Below are positions 43,076-57,600 of a stretch of 64,000 bases of DNA, piece after piece. The translations under genes were made by a program, and so were the position numbers. The notes beneath the pieces were generated by a model that searched no databases, had not been told where the DNA came from, and worked only from the letters and a program-made list of their open reading frames with translations. This DNA is from Sinotaia quadrata (taxonomy: Eukaryota > Mollusca > Gastropoda > Architaenioglossa > Viviparidae): NCBI GenBank assembly GCA_028829895.1, contig CM054181.1, positions 67,695,259 to 67,759,258 of the forward strand. The letters run 5' to 3'. Positions within the stretch are counted from its first letter, which is position 1; every line of letters starts with the position of its first letter.

Positions 43076-45565
43076 GCTTGCAGAATATATGCAAACTGCT
43101 GATCAGATATTTTATTAAAATAAAAACCGTAAGGGCATGAGAGAGGTGGTATTTAACCAAAACCAGTGTAACATTACACGTGTGTGTATTTTTATTAATG
43201 CCACATTAATTAGAAATAAGTATGACATTTGTTCAATTGCCATTATAAACATAAATTATTCTGTGAAGTCAGGAATTTGGATGCTTTATAAAGTCTGCCT
43301 CATACCATTTACTTCCAGCCATTTATTCTTTATTGATACTTTTTGGTTGTCTTTTCAAAAAATAATTTATATATCAACTATTGTTGGTCTTTTTAAAAAA
43401 AAAATTATATATTAACTTATGCTGAATTTATGCATACTCTTAAGTCTTATGACAAATGAACTGACTTTTTAATTCAGTAAATTTTCACCCTGGTTCAGTA
43501 AACTAGTAATTTGAACTATTTAAAGAATTGGCAGTTGGTTGGTGGTGAAAGAGTCATTTATTTGGTAATCAGTTTGAAGTTTTAAAATTAATATTTTCTG
43601 TTATTGTACAAACACAGCTTGTTAAGTTTTCATTTCACACACACACACACACACACACACTCACTCTCACTTACACACATATATATGCATGTGCACACAA
43701 ACATGTGCAAAGTTTAAAATAGCCCAAAATAGGTAGTTCCCCCAAATGTCCAGAAAATTTCAGACGAATAAAAAAAAAAATTAAATCTGAATTCAAGATA
43801 CAAGTAATTTTTTCAAGTCTGACTTCAGAATGCATATTGTCCACCACCCATTTAAAAAAAATTGCACAAATAAACTGAAGAATTATTATCAAATTGGTTT
43901 ACTGTTCAAATAGGTTTGTGAACTTCTTTGGCCCATTGTTTATTCCTCAGTTACCTATTGCCATTTAAAGGACCCTCTCTTCTCAATGGTTTGACATTGC
44001 TCGTATAAATATTTAGGAATACAGCTTAAAGTAATTAATATTAAATTCATACGGGTAAGTGATTATAAGATTTGAAAATCTGATCACCATATCAGTGGCT
44101 ACTCATCTAAGTTTCAAAAATGCCATGTGTTAAAATCCCAGGCTTTTATAAAAGAATTTTTATTGCAGAATATTTTGTGTTATTAAGGAAAGTTTTAAAA
44201 TAAGTCAAAAATAGAGATGATGTAAACAGTTTTATTTGATCCATAAAGTATGATTGACCCCTGTTATGTTTTTAGAATCTCTTCAGATATTGAAACCAGG
44301 TAAACAAAATTCCAACTGTTTTAATTTGCCTGATATGAAATGCTAGATGGCTGTTGTTTTAAATAACATTTACATCAAAATTTTGTAACATTGAGATTTG
44401 TGGAAGACTGGGCACTTTTTCAAAGTGATTCAGCTTTAGTATGAATAGTCCTCATATTAAAATCACTTAGTCACTTGACCCTTTGAATGTGGGTGCTACA
44501 TTTACTTATATCAAACTAATTCAGAACTTGAAGTTTTACTTTTAATGAATGTGCTTTTCAGTCCTGTGTCATTATTTCATCACTATTCACATTCTTAAGA
44601 TCACTTTCTTGATGTTAGTCCAACATATTCACCCATCATTTATTTACAAAAAAAGGGGGATAACGTTAAAATATGTGTGTCTGTCTCTCTACATAAGTTT
44701 TATAAATCATAATAGCAGATTAAAATTTAATGTTGGTGATTTTTTATCATAAATTATATTGCAATTTAAAATTTTTAAAACTATATTGTGCTTAAGTGCT
44801 CATGGAACAGAATCACAAAATACATGGTTTTTAAGATGTATGTTTTGTTTAAGGGAATTAAAAATGTTTCTTCAGATTCTTGTTTTGTTCTCAATGGTCT
44901 CTTTGCTTATGTTTGTGGCACTCAAGCTTTCTGAAGGTAGATTTATCTAGATATCTTTTGAATGCTAAAATAAACAAAGTTAAATTTTTCAAGGGGGACT
45001 ATTCTATTTCAGACTTATGATTAATGTCAGCAAATATATCAGATTAACTTTCAATTTAACTTCAACATGCTAAGATATTTGACTTAATTTTAAAAAAAAA
45101 TAATATTCATTTTAGAAATTGCTTAAATTTTAAAAGATTTTTTAAATAAAAGTATTGGATCTGTGTATGAGTGAGAATCAAGTCTCAAAAAGGGTTTAGT
45201 GTAATGTTTAGAATTCCTTAACATGAATGTATGTACTATGTACTTAACCAAAGAAAGAGAATCCTGGGATCGAGGGTGGGGAGTTGGAATTAGATTGCAA
45301 GTTGATGCATTGCAAATCATTTAGCTGACATGGTAATGTGTATAGCTGGTGCTGTAGCTTGAACATAAATAAATTGCCCCAAAGAGATTTAAAATGAAAA
45401 ATGATAACATTTTGTATGAAAAGTAGTAATAGTTTCAAGATTCATGTTTTTAGTTTTTAGACAAACTTTGGTGCTTCCTTTCTTGGCAAATCAAGATTTT
45501 AGAGATTATATTCATAGATTAGCTAAATTCAATAAATATGTCTACAAAATGTGTATGTCAGTTTT

Positions 45566-45690
45566 GATTTATGCAAGGTTAAGTAAAGTAATATTTACTG
45601 TGTCAAATGCACACTGATTTATGCAATGTTAAGTAAAGTAATATTTACTGTGTCAAATGCACACTGATTTATGCAATGTTAAGTAATATT
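45566..45690. repeat. Tandem repeat, 50-bp unit x 2.5
   Basis: GATTTATGCAATGTTAAGTA begins units at 45566, 45616 and 45666. The first two are nearly identical and the third is partial. Confidence 0.95.
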
Positions 45691-47734
45691 AATATTAAGT
45701 GGAAAGAGTAAACATAGCCACTATCTTTCTAAAACTATTTCAAGGTCACTGCCTTGTATCACATGGATTCTATTATATGGAACACATTTATGTATGTGTA
45801 TGCATGCACCTATATATTTCTGACATATATTTTATGTTTAGTAAGAGTAAAATAAATAAATATATTTATAAGAGTTTATATACCTATGGCTGCTTATTAT
45901 ATGATGTTATTATTATTATCTCATAATTATGGTTGACTTCATTTTCCAGAGTAATTGGAAGGAAGGGATAATACAAAGCAATAGACTATCATTATTTGAG
46001 ATTTTTAATGCTTTTCATGATTCATACAAAAATCAGTCCATTCTTTTAGACTATGTAAAATGTAATACAGAGAGCTCATTCACTCTTAAAGAAAAATGCT
46101 ACACATGATAAGGTAGTGTTACATCGTTTATCTTTCATCAGAATCATTAATCGACAAGTTTTGCCATTGAAAGCTTTTCACCAGCATAGCATTGTTTACT
46201 GGTTGTCTCACCTTTTCAGTTTGCTAATGTCAGAATTTACTTATTATTTATTTATTTGAAGTCATGTGTGTTTATATATCATAGTCTTTCCCTTCTTCAT
46301 TCACTGTTCTCTTATTTTAAACCTTAAATACATAATGATTATCTCACTATAGTGTATCATAACTAAAAACTATTGATTTTGATAATTCATATTTATTTAA
46401 TCAATTGATGTGTGATGTATATGGAAATTTTATTTCTCTGGAAGTGTGGCAATAACATCTATAGAGCTTTTTACATTTGTCTGCATCAACACTTGTGCAT
46501 TCCATTCCATAACAAGTGTTTCGGCTGACAGCGCTGTGGACTTCCTACAATCTGGATGATATGGTAATTGAGAATTAACTCTATCATCTATGCATTTCTT
46601 TTGTTCATTTTACAAGACAATATAAAATGAACAAAAATTCAAAAATCAGACTTTAGTTCCTTATACTTATAGCTTTTTCACTGTAAATGTAAATGGTATG
46701 CTTATTTAGTTATTATTTCATAAATTAATGTTTGACTATTTATTTTTGGGGACAGAAATAAAACAAAATGTCAAATTAAAACATAGACCAAAACAGTGGG
46801 TTTATTACAGATATATCATCATAATTTTTAATGACACCATTAATTACTATGCTTTTACCACCACTATATCACTAGTACACATAGGTCATTCACCTTGGTT
46901 GAAACGTTTCTGATATTTGTTAACTCTTAAATATAATTTTCCTGATGGCAGGAATGAGCAGTAGAGTTCTGGTAAGATGATTAAACTCTTATCTTCTAGT
47001 TTTTCAAATAAAACACAATTTCCTAGACTGTGGCTCCATTGCACGAGTTTCTGACCATAGAAATATCTACTGAAAATTTGGGTGGTGTTGAAGACTAATC
47101 AGATTAGACTGTATTCGCTCCCTTTAAATGTAATTGACTCTCTACGTGTCGTTTTGGCAAGTGAACCTGCAATAAAATGTGATTTGGTCATATTGAATCT
47201 TGTACATTGTACAAGTGTGATGCAGTGATTTCATAAATATCTATGTCCATTCTGTTTTGATGGATTCAACTTGGCCATCATAATGACTAGTTGTTAAAAG
47301 TTCCAAATACGTTTTTAGTAGCATTGTGAAAGCTTTGAGAAATAAACTGTAGTCCATTTTGGGATAAATATTTGGATGGCCGTATTCATGTTCTCTATTA
47401 GCAGGAAGTGCCTTTATTGAGTGCTCTTTTTTGTTCTCTTATTATAATAGCTTGCACTGTTTGATAGAAATAAACTTGTTCTTATTCAAAATCGTCATTG
47501 GTATATTTCTGATTGAAGATTTTGCATATTTTTTTTCATCTTCTCTTATATTTAATTGTATGCTTTGTGTCAGAAAACGTGTTGAGAGAGAAGAGCTGTG
47601 CACTGACCTATTGCAGACAGATCACCATTGCATGATCAATGGTGAACATTTGTCAACAGCTCATTAACATAAGAAAATGTCAGATCAAACACTGAGTTAG
47701 AGGAGCTAAAGCAGTGAGTAATGGGGAAATTTGC

Positions 47735-47945
47735 GTTGGTGCTTGATATTTTATGGAAAACATGGGTGCTTGATGTTATTCTGTGTATTTTTTCTAAGCT
47801 TGGAGAATTTGGGAAATTAGTACTTGTTATTCTGCATATTTTTCCTAAGTTAGATAGTTTGGGACATAGGTGCTTGATGCAATTCTGCATATTTTTCCTA
47901 AGCTTAGATAGTTTGGGATATACCTGCTTGATGTTATTCTGTGGA
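47735..47945. repeat. Degenerate minisatellite, about 60-bp unit
   Basis: Three to four units marked by TGCTTGATGTTATTCTGTGT and ATTTTTCCTAAGCTTAGATAGTTTGGGA. Open frames on both strands here come from the repeat. Confidence 0.8.
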
Positions 47946-48080
47946 TTTTTATAAGTTTGGAAAGCTCTTTTCTCTTAACCTTTAACAGTCTGTCGGTCCT
48001 GATGGGTAATATTCCAACTGAACACATTCAAATACATGTTTATTTTGTTGGACGATAATAGTATGGTAGTCCAATGCTAA

Positions 48081-48299
48081 GATGTTAAAGTGTCTTTTCT
48101 AGTGTCATTTGCTCTTTGAAGTAGGTCTAAGTGCTAAATCTTGAAGTTACCTTGGATATGAAGATGTATGCTGGTTGTGGCTTGTAAAGATGTTAAAAGT
48201 GTCTTTTCTAGTGTCATTTGCTCTTTGAAGTAGGTCTAAGTGCTAAATCTTGAAGTTACCTTGGATATGAAGATGTATGCTGGTTGTGGCTTGTAAAGG
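48081..48299. repeat. Two-copy tandem duplication, 108-bp unit
   Basis: The block beginning GATGTTAAAGTGTCTTTTCT at 48081 recurs at 48189 with a single-base insertion and is otherwise almost identical through GGTTGTGGCTTGTAAAG. Confidence 0.95.
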
Positions 48300-48769
48300 T
48301 TTGGGATCTTGTTTTTTATGTCTGCCAAATGCTTGCTGTTTAAATTTTTGGTGGGAGTTTATAGATCCTTTAGGCATTATTTGGGTTTTAAGACTGCTAA
48401 TAAATATGTTGGTTTTTTTTTTTATAATAAAAAGTAGGTCACATCAGATTAGCACTCTAATGATGCTAATGACCATCTATTTTTGTATTTTTCACAATCA
48501 TAGGATAGCATGAATGCTTCAATTATTATTTTTGGATTTGGGCAAATAACACTAATGTTAATGTAAAAAAAGTGCTTAGGGTCAAGGTTGCAAAACATGC
48601 TAGGGGAGTGAGTTGGAAATAAAAGTGTGAAGTAGCATCATATAATTTTTTGAAATATTTAAAATAATTATTATCATTTGTTGATTTGTTTGAATATTTT
48701 TTATTTTTTTCTTTGTTATTAAATGAAACTAGTATTGCATGGATATTTAGAGTTCATGTACTATTTGTT

Positions 48770-48930
48770 TAATTGTTCACAAATTGCTAGGTTAATTAAG
48801 TGCAGTGATATTGAGATATTTAAATTGTCTACAGGCTGCTAGGTTAATTAAATGCAGTGATATTTAGATGTTTGTTTAAATCATCCACAAACTTATAGAT
48901 TAACTAAATGCAAAGATTTTTAGATATTTG
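48770..48930. repeat. Tandem repeat, about 56-bp unit x 3
   Basis: Units marked by CACAAATTGCTAGGTTAATTAA, then TGCAGTGATATT and GATATTT. The third unit is more diverged. Confidence 0.8.
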
Positions 48931-49440
48931 TTTAATGTGATATTATACAGTGTTATGCTGTTGATGTGTGTTCTGTTTTGATGTAACTAACATGGGGCAG
49001 AAGGGGCTTTAAACTGATTTTTAGGATTTATGTAGATAATGTATTTTCTTTACCATTTGGGCTCTGAAGATGGCCATGTTTGTTGAGCAGTCTTTGTGAA
49101 TAAACAAACCTTTCAGTTCCTAATTGTAAACATAAAACACAGTCCTCGGTATTTATATTGTTGCTTATGACATCTTTATATCGCTATACATTTTATTTAA
49201 AAAAATATAGATATACCTGTGGATTTACCAAGTGTCTTGAAGATCATTGTTGATGAAATGTCATGATTGTTAGACATCAATAAAATGATGTGCATTTTCT
49301 GTTGAGATAAACTGATTACTCTTTAACATAGTTTGCTTAAACTAATTATTTTTGACAATATATTATGCATGTCAAAATGCCACTCTAACGGGTTGTTATT
49401 GGAAATCACCAGCATAGCATTTGTTTTAGAACTGAATTGA

Positions 49441-51626
49441 ATAAATTTTATTTTACGAGGATAATGACATTAGCACAGATTTAATCTTAAAAAACAATAC
49501 CTCAGGTACAATTCTACTGGTATGAGCACAACTTTTCAACAGTCCAAGGGATATAACTATCTACAATATTGTCACTCACACTGGTCCCATGTTCAGTCTT
49601 TCTTCAAATTATAAATACATGTCACTAAGAACAAACTGTATGATTATATTTCATTTCATGTCACATATAACCGGATTTTACATAACAAAATTATAAATTA
49701 AACAAATACTTTCTGCGTGCATATATATATTAACAAAAAAAATTATGCACAACACACACACACACACACACACAGAGAAAAAATATTTGTTTAGTTTGTA
49801 ATTTTGTTGTTAATATCTAAAATCCAGTTAATCACTTCACTGCAGCACCATGTAAATATTTTGATTTTTGAGGGCTAGCCACTATTTACAGTAAAATACA
49901 TATAAATTTTCAGATATATATATATATATTTTTTTAAAATGCATTCATATAATTAAAATGAATGTTAACCGAGTAATTTTTTTTATAAACTTTCTACCAA
50001 TATGACAAAAATTACACTTTTAAACAGGTAACATTTGCTCGTAAGATAAAACACAACAATAAACAGCATAATTCACACTAAAATGATGATGAATTATACA
50101 TGAGAAATAATTTTAAATATATTTCTTATCTTAAATACATTGTTATTCCTTGGAATAATATGCCAGCATAATAAAAATTACTCTTACAAATTAAAATATC
50201 CTGTCCATAGAGAAATAAGTCAAAACTAGTATTGTTAACAGTAAACTAGATAAAGTAATTTTAAGTTATATCCCTTGTTCTGCTTATCAACTGTTTATGC
50301 CTATCAAAGTCATGGGAATTTTATTAAAAATGCATGTGTAAAGAACAAATGTGACATTTAACTTGTGGATAGTATTATTAGACTTGAAAATGATATATAA
50401 ATAAATCAACATAGAAAAGCCTTCTGCTTGTAACTTAAATAGCTCTAGATACTTTTAAAAAGAGGTATTGATAACAGAAATACCAATGACATCCTTGGCA
50501 TGCTTGTTTCCAGTTTTCTGAAATAATGCATGATTTGGTTATCTCCCATCAAGAAGTTAATTTTTGTTTTACATCAAAAAAACAAAAAACATAAAAGAAA
50601 CAAGAACATACAGCTAGGTACAAATGTACAGTCTATTGGTTTGGGTCGAAGGTTGTACAGAAATATTTGTTGTTTGGTTGAATTATAATTTGATAACTCC
50701 AAATGAAGACATTCCTATTATTGGGTGTGGATATAGGCTTCAATATGAAGTGTCTCGTAGTTTTTATTTCACACTTTTTCTCTCTCTTCAGTTGAAAGGT
50801 TAAGTTTCTTCTTTTTGTATGACAGGAGTTGTTATTGTTTAGTAAGAAAGATTACGCCACTGAATAGTATGTTCTTAAGTGTTAGTTTCCATAAATCATT
50901 TGCGAGTGCTCAGTACACTTAGGTGTTTAAAAAAAATCTTCACTTTTAGGTTTAATCTTTTGATAATGAATATAAAGAACTAAATTTTAACCCTAAAGAT
51001 GAAAAGATCATAACATTACTGGAAAAAATAAAATTACAGACAACAGCACTAAGGACTCAACATCATTAATCATATGACAAACAGAAACTAAACAAATATG
51101 AATGAATCATGCACAGGTACTAAGTAACAATTTCTAACTGAAATAACCTTTTCATATGTACAAATATGTTGTGTCTCTCACTCATTCTCTCTGAACTTCA
51201 CTCCCTTTCTTAAAGATAGTCATTATTTAGTGGCATGATAAATTATGGTCTTATCTGTTCATATACAGAAGAAAATGACATTTATCATTCAAACATAATT
51301 TATTAAAATTGTGAAAGTTTACTCAATTGTCCCACAGTTACAATGCCTACAACTGTAGAAAATCAGTGGTGCTAAGGGTAAGAGAAGGCTGATATCAACA
51401 GAATTATTTGTTTAAATTGACAATATAGAACCTGGAGTGTGATATTATAATTTTTGTTCCATCTTATGCATTTTTCCAACCAGTTACCCCTGCCATGTGC
51501 AGACATTTGACTCTGATATTGTTGTCCTTGTCTGTGAAAACAGTTTTGAATGTTGGGAGAAAAATCACAGATAAAACTGATTCTATGAACAGCACTTACT
51601 ACAATAAGGTTTTAAAAAACTAAAGA
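49441..51626 (-). other. 3' flank or 3' UTR of BOP1
   Basis: AT-rich sequence downstream of the BOP1 stop codon at 51627-51629. Several minus-strand AATAAA hexamers are present, for example near 51297 and in the 49440s, but none can be chosen. A (CA)n tract lies at about 49750-49772 and an (AT)n run at about 49915. No other gene is seen. Confidence 0.45.
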
Positions 51627-54600
51627 TCAAGTGTATAGCCGTATCAAGCCATCTGCACCTGCAGAAAATATCCATGGCTGGAATGGATGGAACTGGCAGT
51701 CTAGGACTCCCAAACCATTTTTTGCAATGTGCCCACGTAACACCTTGACCGGAACAATGAGAGGATTCTGAAGTAGATCACTGTAAAAGAGAACAGTGGT
51801 TATGTCGACATGGAGAAGAAATATTGAACACTTAAAATAACCCAGTAGTGGTGTAAGAAAAACCCATTAAAAATAAAACAATGTATTATAAATAATTGTT
51901 CTGATCTATTACCATGTCAAAAAACATTTACTTTTTGAGGGGTTAGGTGGTTGTGATGTCAGTTAAAATTATACTTGCTAGGACTCTTTTTGCTATTTTG
52001 TTCAATAAAGTGGACAACACGCACACACAAACTTACCCATGCCACACTCTACATGTCAATATTTTGAAGAATAAAAAAATAAATGAACATGAGCAGCAAA
52101 TAAACTGTTCCATATCTAATGGTTCTAACCAATACAGCAGACAAATAATAAATGTACAATATCTCTTTTTATTTTAAACAAAGCAGCCAGTATTTCTTCA
52201 CGCAGTTCTTAATTAAGCAACATTTTATGTACAAGTATGTTCTTCTTCAAAGGAAAAGCCTACATCATGGGTGTTGTGGTCACTAGTGGTACAAGAAAGA
52301 GTTGTCATAGTCAATTAGTCATTGTCACAGCTACTGCCCAGCAGTCAAAAGTACACGTCTACAATGCAGAAAACACAAAACAGTTATTAGTTTGCTGAAA
52401 GTTTAACATTTTATGCTATAGTATTCATTGTATAGACTTGGCTACAGTTTACTATTACTATGCGGTTATCACTCACAGGGTCACATATTGCAGGTAAAGT
52501 TTCAAAAGTGTGAATGTGTAATTAATTATATATAACATCTGAATATCTACTTAATATAAATACACAATAAAAATAAATACAATAAATATATGCTTGAAGT
52601 CTAAACACCTTTTTGACCAAGCAGAACAGAATCTTGTTTTAACCTATGTTTGAAATAAACCTTGTACTCAACCCCAAAATTAAATTGTCTTAGAAAAACA
52701 AAATAATTCTTATAGAAAAACAAAATAATTCTTACAGAAAACGAAACGATCCCAAAATGAGAAAGTAATTATTTCTAAATTTTAAAAATGTCTCATCTTA
52801 TATTATAGAGAATCAAAAATTGTACAAATTTTTTATTAAAACCAGCTAAGCAAATCATGTCTAAATGCAGAAAAATCCCCAGCTTATCTGTATGCCATTA
52901 AAACATTTCAGCAAATAATGTCTATATGCAGAAAAATCCTCAACTTATCTGCATGCTGTTAAAACTTCTCAGCAAACATGATTATATTCAGAAAAATCTC
53001 CAGCTTATCTGTATGTTATTAAAACATCTAAAATAATCACAACTAGTAGTCCAAGCCTAAATGTATTTAATTAAAACATCTCGGTAATCATGTCCAAAGA
53101 AAACCAATCCTTACCAGTATTAGTTAATCAAATATTTAATGAAAATTAATGAAAACATCTCAGTAAATTATATCTGGAGGAAACCCAAGTTTACCTGTAT
53201 TTAATTAAAAAGGCTCATTAATCATGTCCAGAGAAAATCCAAGCTTACCTGTGTTGAATTAAAACAGCTCAGTAAGCAGATCTAGAGAAAATTCAACTAA
53301 CTGTATTTAATTAAAATAGCTCAGTAAATTCAGAGTTTTTTTTAAGCAAAAGAAGCTTACCTGTGTTGAATTAAAATAGCTCAGTAAATTCAGAGTTTTT
53401 TGTTTTTTTTATTAAAAGCAAAAGAAGCTTACCTGTATACCATTCCATGGCAAATGATAATGGAGCAGTCATCAGATGCTGAGGCAAAAAGTGGATAACG
53501 CTGATGGTACTTGACTTGTCTAAGTGCCTTCTTGTGGTGTCTATAGTAACAAGGGGAAATATAGAACTTGTTCATTTAATTCAAAACTCAAAATACCAAT
53601 ATGTGTTAGTTAGAATGAATATTTTTTTAAAAACTACAAAATAAACTAATTTTAAAGAAAAATTGTTTCAAAATAAAAATGTACATAAATATTACTAATG
53701 TACAATGGAAGTAATCTGTAATAATGAGACATGGGTGGGTGGTGTCTTGAGCCAGAGCCTCAGTGCATTAAACATGACTAAGTAAGAAACTAAATGCTAA
53801 AACATGACAAGATAAAGAAACAAAATGTTAAATAAAACATGACAAGATAAAAAAATTAATGTTAAAACAAAACTAGATTTAAAAAAATGCTAAAACATGA
53901 CTAGGTAAAAACTAAATGCCAAAACATTACTAGGTAAAAAAAACTAAATGCTAAAACATTACTAGGTAAAAACTAAATGCTAAAACATTACTAGGTAAAA
54001 AAAACTAAATGCTAAAACATTACTAGGTAAAAAAACTAAATGCTAAAACATGACTAGGTGAAACACTAAGTGCTAAAACATTACTAGGTAAGAAAAAAAT
54101 GCACGAGACTAACGTACAAGTATAGAAAAACTACTCACCCACAAGAGAATCCTCACATGATCTACCCTGTTCATATCTATCTTCTACCAAACATAAAATT
54201 ATGTGCGTCATTTACTATATCTTGCAATTCTTTACTAGGTGCTGACTTGAAGTAATGTTTTGCTGCTTAATCAGATTTTAGTTTACCAAAGACTATCTTC
54301 TGATTGCAGCTGCTGTCAAAATGATGATCTTAATTATCAATATGTAACAAAAAAGTTAATTTTCAAAAAAATCTGCATGTTATGGTAATAAAATTAGGAT
54401 TTTAATGTCATTATAAGTCTGTGAATTAGCGCTAAATTTTATATGACCAAAATCACAAGGCCAGTTTACAGGAAATGATTCATGTGAAATGAACATAAAT
54501 ACAAAATGGCATCTTTTTTATATATATATATAAAAAAAAAAAAACAGTAACATTTTTAATATATTACCTGAGTGTCTGGTAGGGCTTGGTAGAAAGGTCA

Positions 54601-57600
54601 AGATCAAACCAACTCAATCGACAATCATAACTTCCAATAATAAGATTATCACCTGGAAAATTTTAAAAAACTATCTGATGCACAATGTTTCAATATTAAT
54701 TTAATAAGCGATATTAATATTGCTATTTAATGATTCTGATTATCTGATTGTTTATGTGCACGGCAGTCATCTCATTACTATCATTGCTTATTGAAAGTAG
54801 TATTTGCATTAAAACTTAACTGATCAATAGTAATTGTTAGGCTGTTATCACAGCTTATTGAAAGGAGTATTTGCATTAAAGATTAACTGATCAATAGCAA
54901 TTGTAAGGCAATTATCATAATTGGTTGAAGGTATTAGTAGCATTAAAATTTAACTGATCAATAGCAATTTGTTAGGTTGTTATCCAAACAAATTTATTGA
55001 AGGTACTAGCAAATAATGAGCTAAAAGGAAATACATTTGGATGAAACCAAAGTCTGAGTGCAACAAATACTAACCATCATAAAATAGCTGTTGTACAGAC
55101 ATTGAGAGCAATTTCCAACAGGAGAGGTAAAAATATTGCCTTGTTTGTAATTGGATTTCAAGATGGAACAATTTTAATTATGTGGAAATTGCAGAATATG
55201 TTTATATCATTGTGGTACAAAGAGTGTCTAATGAAATGGTAGTTACATTAGCAATTGGGTGAGAAGAGGATGAAAAGTGGTTTTACTTATAACTTTTCTC
55301 CGCTTATTCATCTGCAAGAAGGACAATTATTTCTTTTTGCTTATAGGTAAAATAGCTTTTTAAAAAATGGTTTAGAACTTCTGCCATAAAAGATTAAATT
55401 ATCAAAAAAGGCGAGACCTCTGTCAGATAAATTCCCCCACTCTTCTATCTGTCCAACAGACATGTTGATAAAAATGAATTTGTTGCACTGTTAAGTAAAA
55501 TAAAATAACTACAAACTTAAACTAACTCCGGAGGGCATAAAATATCACTATACAATGCAATTCTTTCTTCACTATCAATTTTATGATTATTAGTTAATTC
55601 AGTACCAATGCTATTAAGTGTGAATGTAGTCCTTTCTTCACTATCAAATTTACAATTATTAGGTAAATCAGCACCAATGCTATTAAGTGTGAATGTAGTC
55701 CTTTCTTCACCATCAATTTTACAATTATTAGGTAAATCAGCACCAATGCTATTAAGTGTGATTCTGATACAGGCTCACATGGTGAGGACATTACACACGT
55801 TGAAATGATCTATTAATTATTTCTTGCCTGCTACCGAATGTGTCACGAGATCATAGCAATTAGCACTTAGCACACTGACCGCCTGGATGTACATCCATGC
55901 TGGACACCCACTTGCAATTGGTTTGTAGTTTTTTGGTCAGCTGTTGTTTCAGCAAATTGTAGATGCGCACAAACTTTTGTGACTGAAATCACATTAAAGA
56001 ATAATGATACAAACAATTGGGAAAAACTCATTAAATATTTCAACAATATGCCATCTGGTTATGATAGAAAAGACAAACTACCTGGCTACATTAGAGTAGA
56101 TAAATGAGGGATGTATCTTGTTATGACCGAAAAGACAAACTGCTTGGCTATGTTAGAGTAGATAAATGAAGGAAACATGACAGGTGAACTATAAAGTGAT
56201 GGCAAACAAACTCTTACATAGATGATGTACTTTTCTTGTTTGGTTATGTAAAAAGAATTACCACCATCATTTATCTGTAAACAAAACTCTGATCTTAACA
56301 CTGTATACAACATCTGGACAGACTGCAAACACCCACATAAACTCTGTGATCACACTGAAGTAGCTAAACATAAATTTATATCCCACTGTTTTGGAGCCAA
56401 AACAAAGTAACTTAAGTGTTGGTAAAGATTTTTAAAAATGCATTTGTATTTACAACAGAGGTCATTAACACAAGAGATCCCTCCCCAGTTAGAAAATGTT
56501 ACTCACAGCAATGAAGAGGTAAGGACGAATAGGGTGAAATAGCACACATTGTACCAATCCTTTTGACTTTGAAAATGGATTCTGTAAAAAATATCATAAT
56601 CCAGGAATTATTATGACCATACTGTGTAACAGTAGAGTCCACAATAGCACTATTACACACAATAATGATAATATTAAATGATTAATAATAACAATAATAT
56701 ATCAATTAAAATTTAAAAACTTCTGACAATCAGAGATCCAGACAACAGCCTGGGCAAGAAAGTGGGGGTACTGGTTGGAAATAGAGCTGGGTCTTGAATT
56801 CTGAAGCTTTCTTGCAGACCTTACAGCCACCTAAATTCTCATAAAATTATAAAATACTGTCAGGTTTTTGTTTGTTTCATTTGAAAGGGATAAATATCTC
56901 TAATGGCTCTCTATAGTTCCATTCCAGAAATCAGCAAAAGTGAAATCCAAATTAAACAAAAGAGATCTTCCCATCGGTTGATAGACTAGCAACTAAACAA
57001 ATATTCTGTGCTTAGAACAAATAAAAGCTGGGTTGAAAACAAGTCTAAAATGATATAATTAAAGGTAGACTGCTCTATGTAATCAATGTAAGCTGGGTTA
57101 AAAACAAGTCTAAAATGATATAATTAAAGGTAGATTGCTCTATGTAATCAATGTAAGCTGGGTTTTAAAAACAAGTCTAAAATGATATAATTAAAGGTAG
57201 ATTGCTCTATGTAATCAATGTAAGCTGGGTTAAAAACAAGTCTAAAATGACTTAATTAAAGGTACCGTGCTCTATTTAATCAACTTGGGAATGTCAGTAT
57301 ATTGAAGTTCCTACCTGTGAACGACGTCTAGAAAGCTGGTGGATTAGGACAGATATGCTCTCCCCTTTCGGCATGACTGTGGCAAAGTAGTCTCCCTTAC
57401 CATGCCATGTCACTTGAGAAACCTCCTGTACATGAATGCAGAGTAAATTAAATTGTATTATTTTTTTTTCTTAATCACTGTTAAGTACTAAGGAAAGAAA
57501 GAAAATAATGTCAAACCTAGAAGACTTGAAAAAAGAATCTTGCTCAGTGATTTGAACAAAGTAACATAAAATTTACAATAAATGAGAAGTATTAAATATG

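Larger units (their letters stand above)
43076..49440. other. Intergenic DNA between the convergent zinc-finger and BOP1 genes
   Basis: AT-rich, with no supported gene. It contains a (CA)n tract at about 43638-43660 and the tandem duplications listed separately. Open frames are short and unsupported by splice sites. Part may be an extended 3' UTR of the zinc-finger gene, since AATAAA hexamers occur as far as about 49095. Confidence 0.5.
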
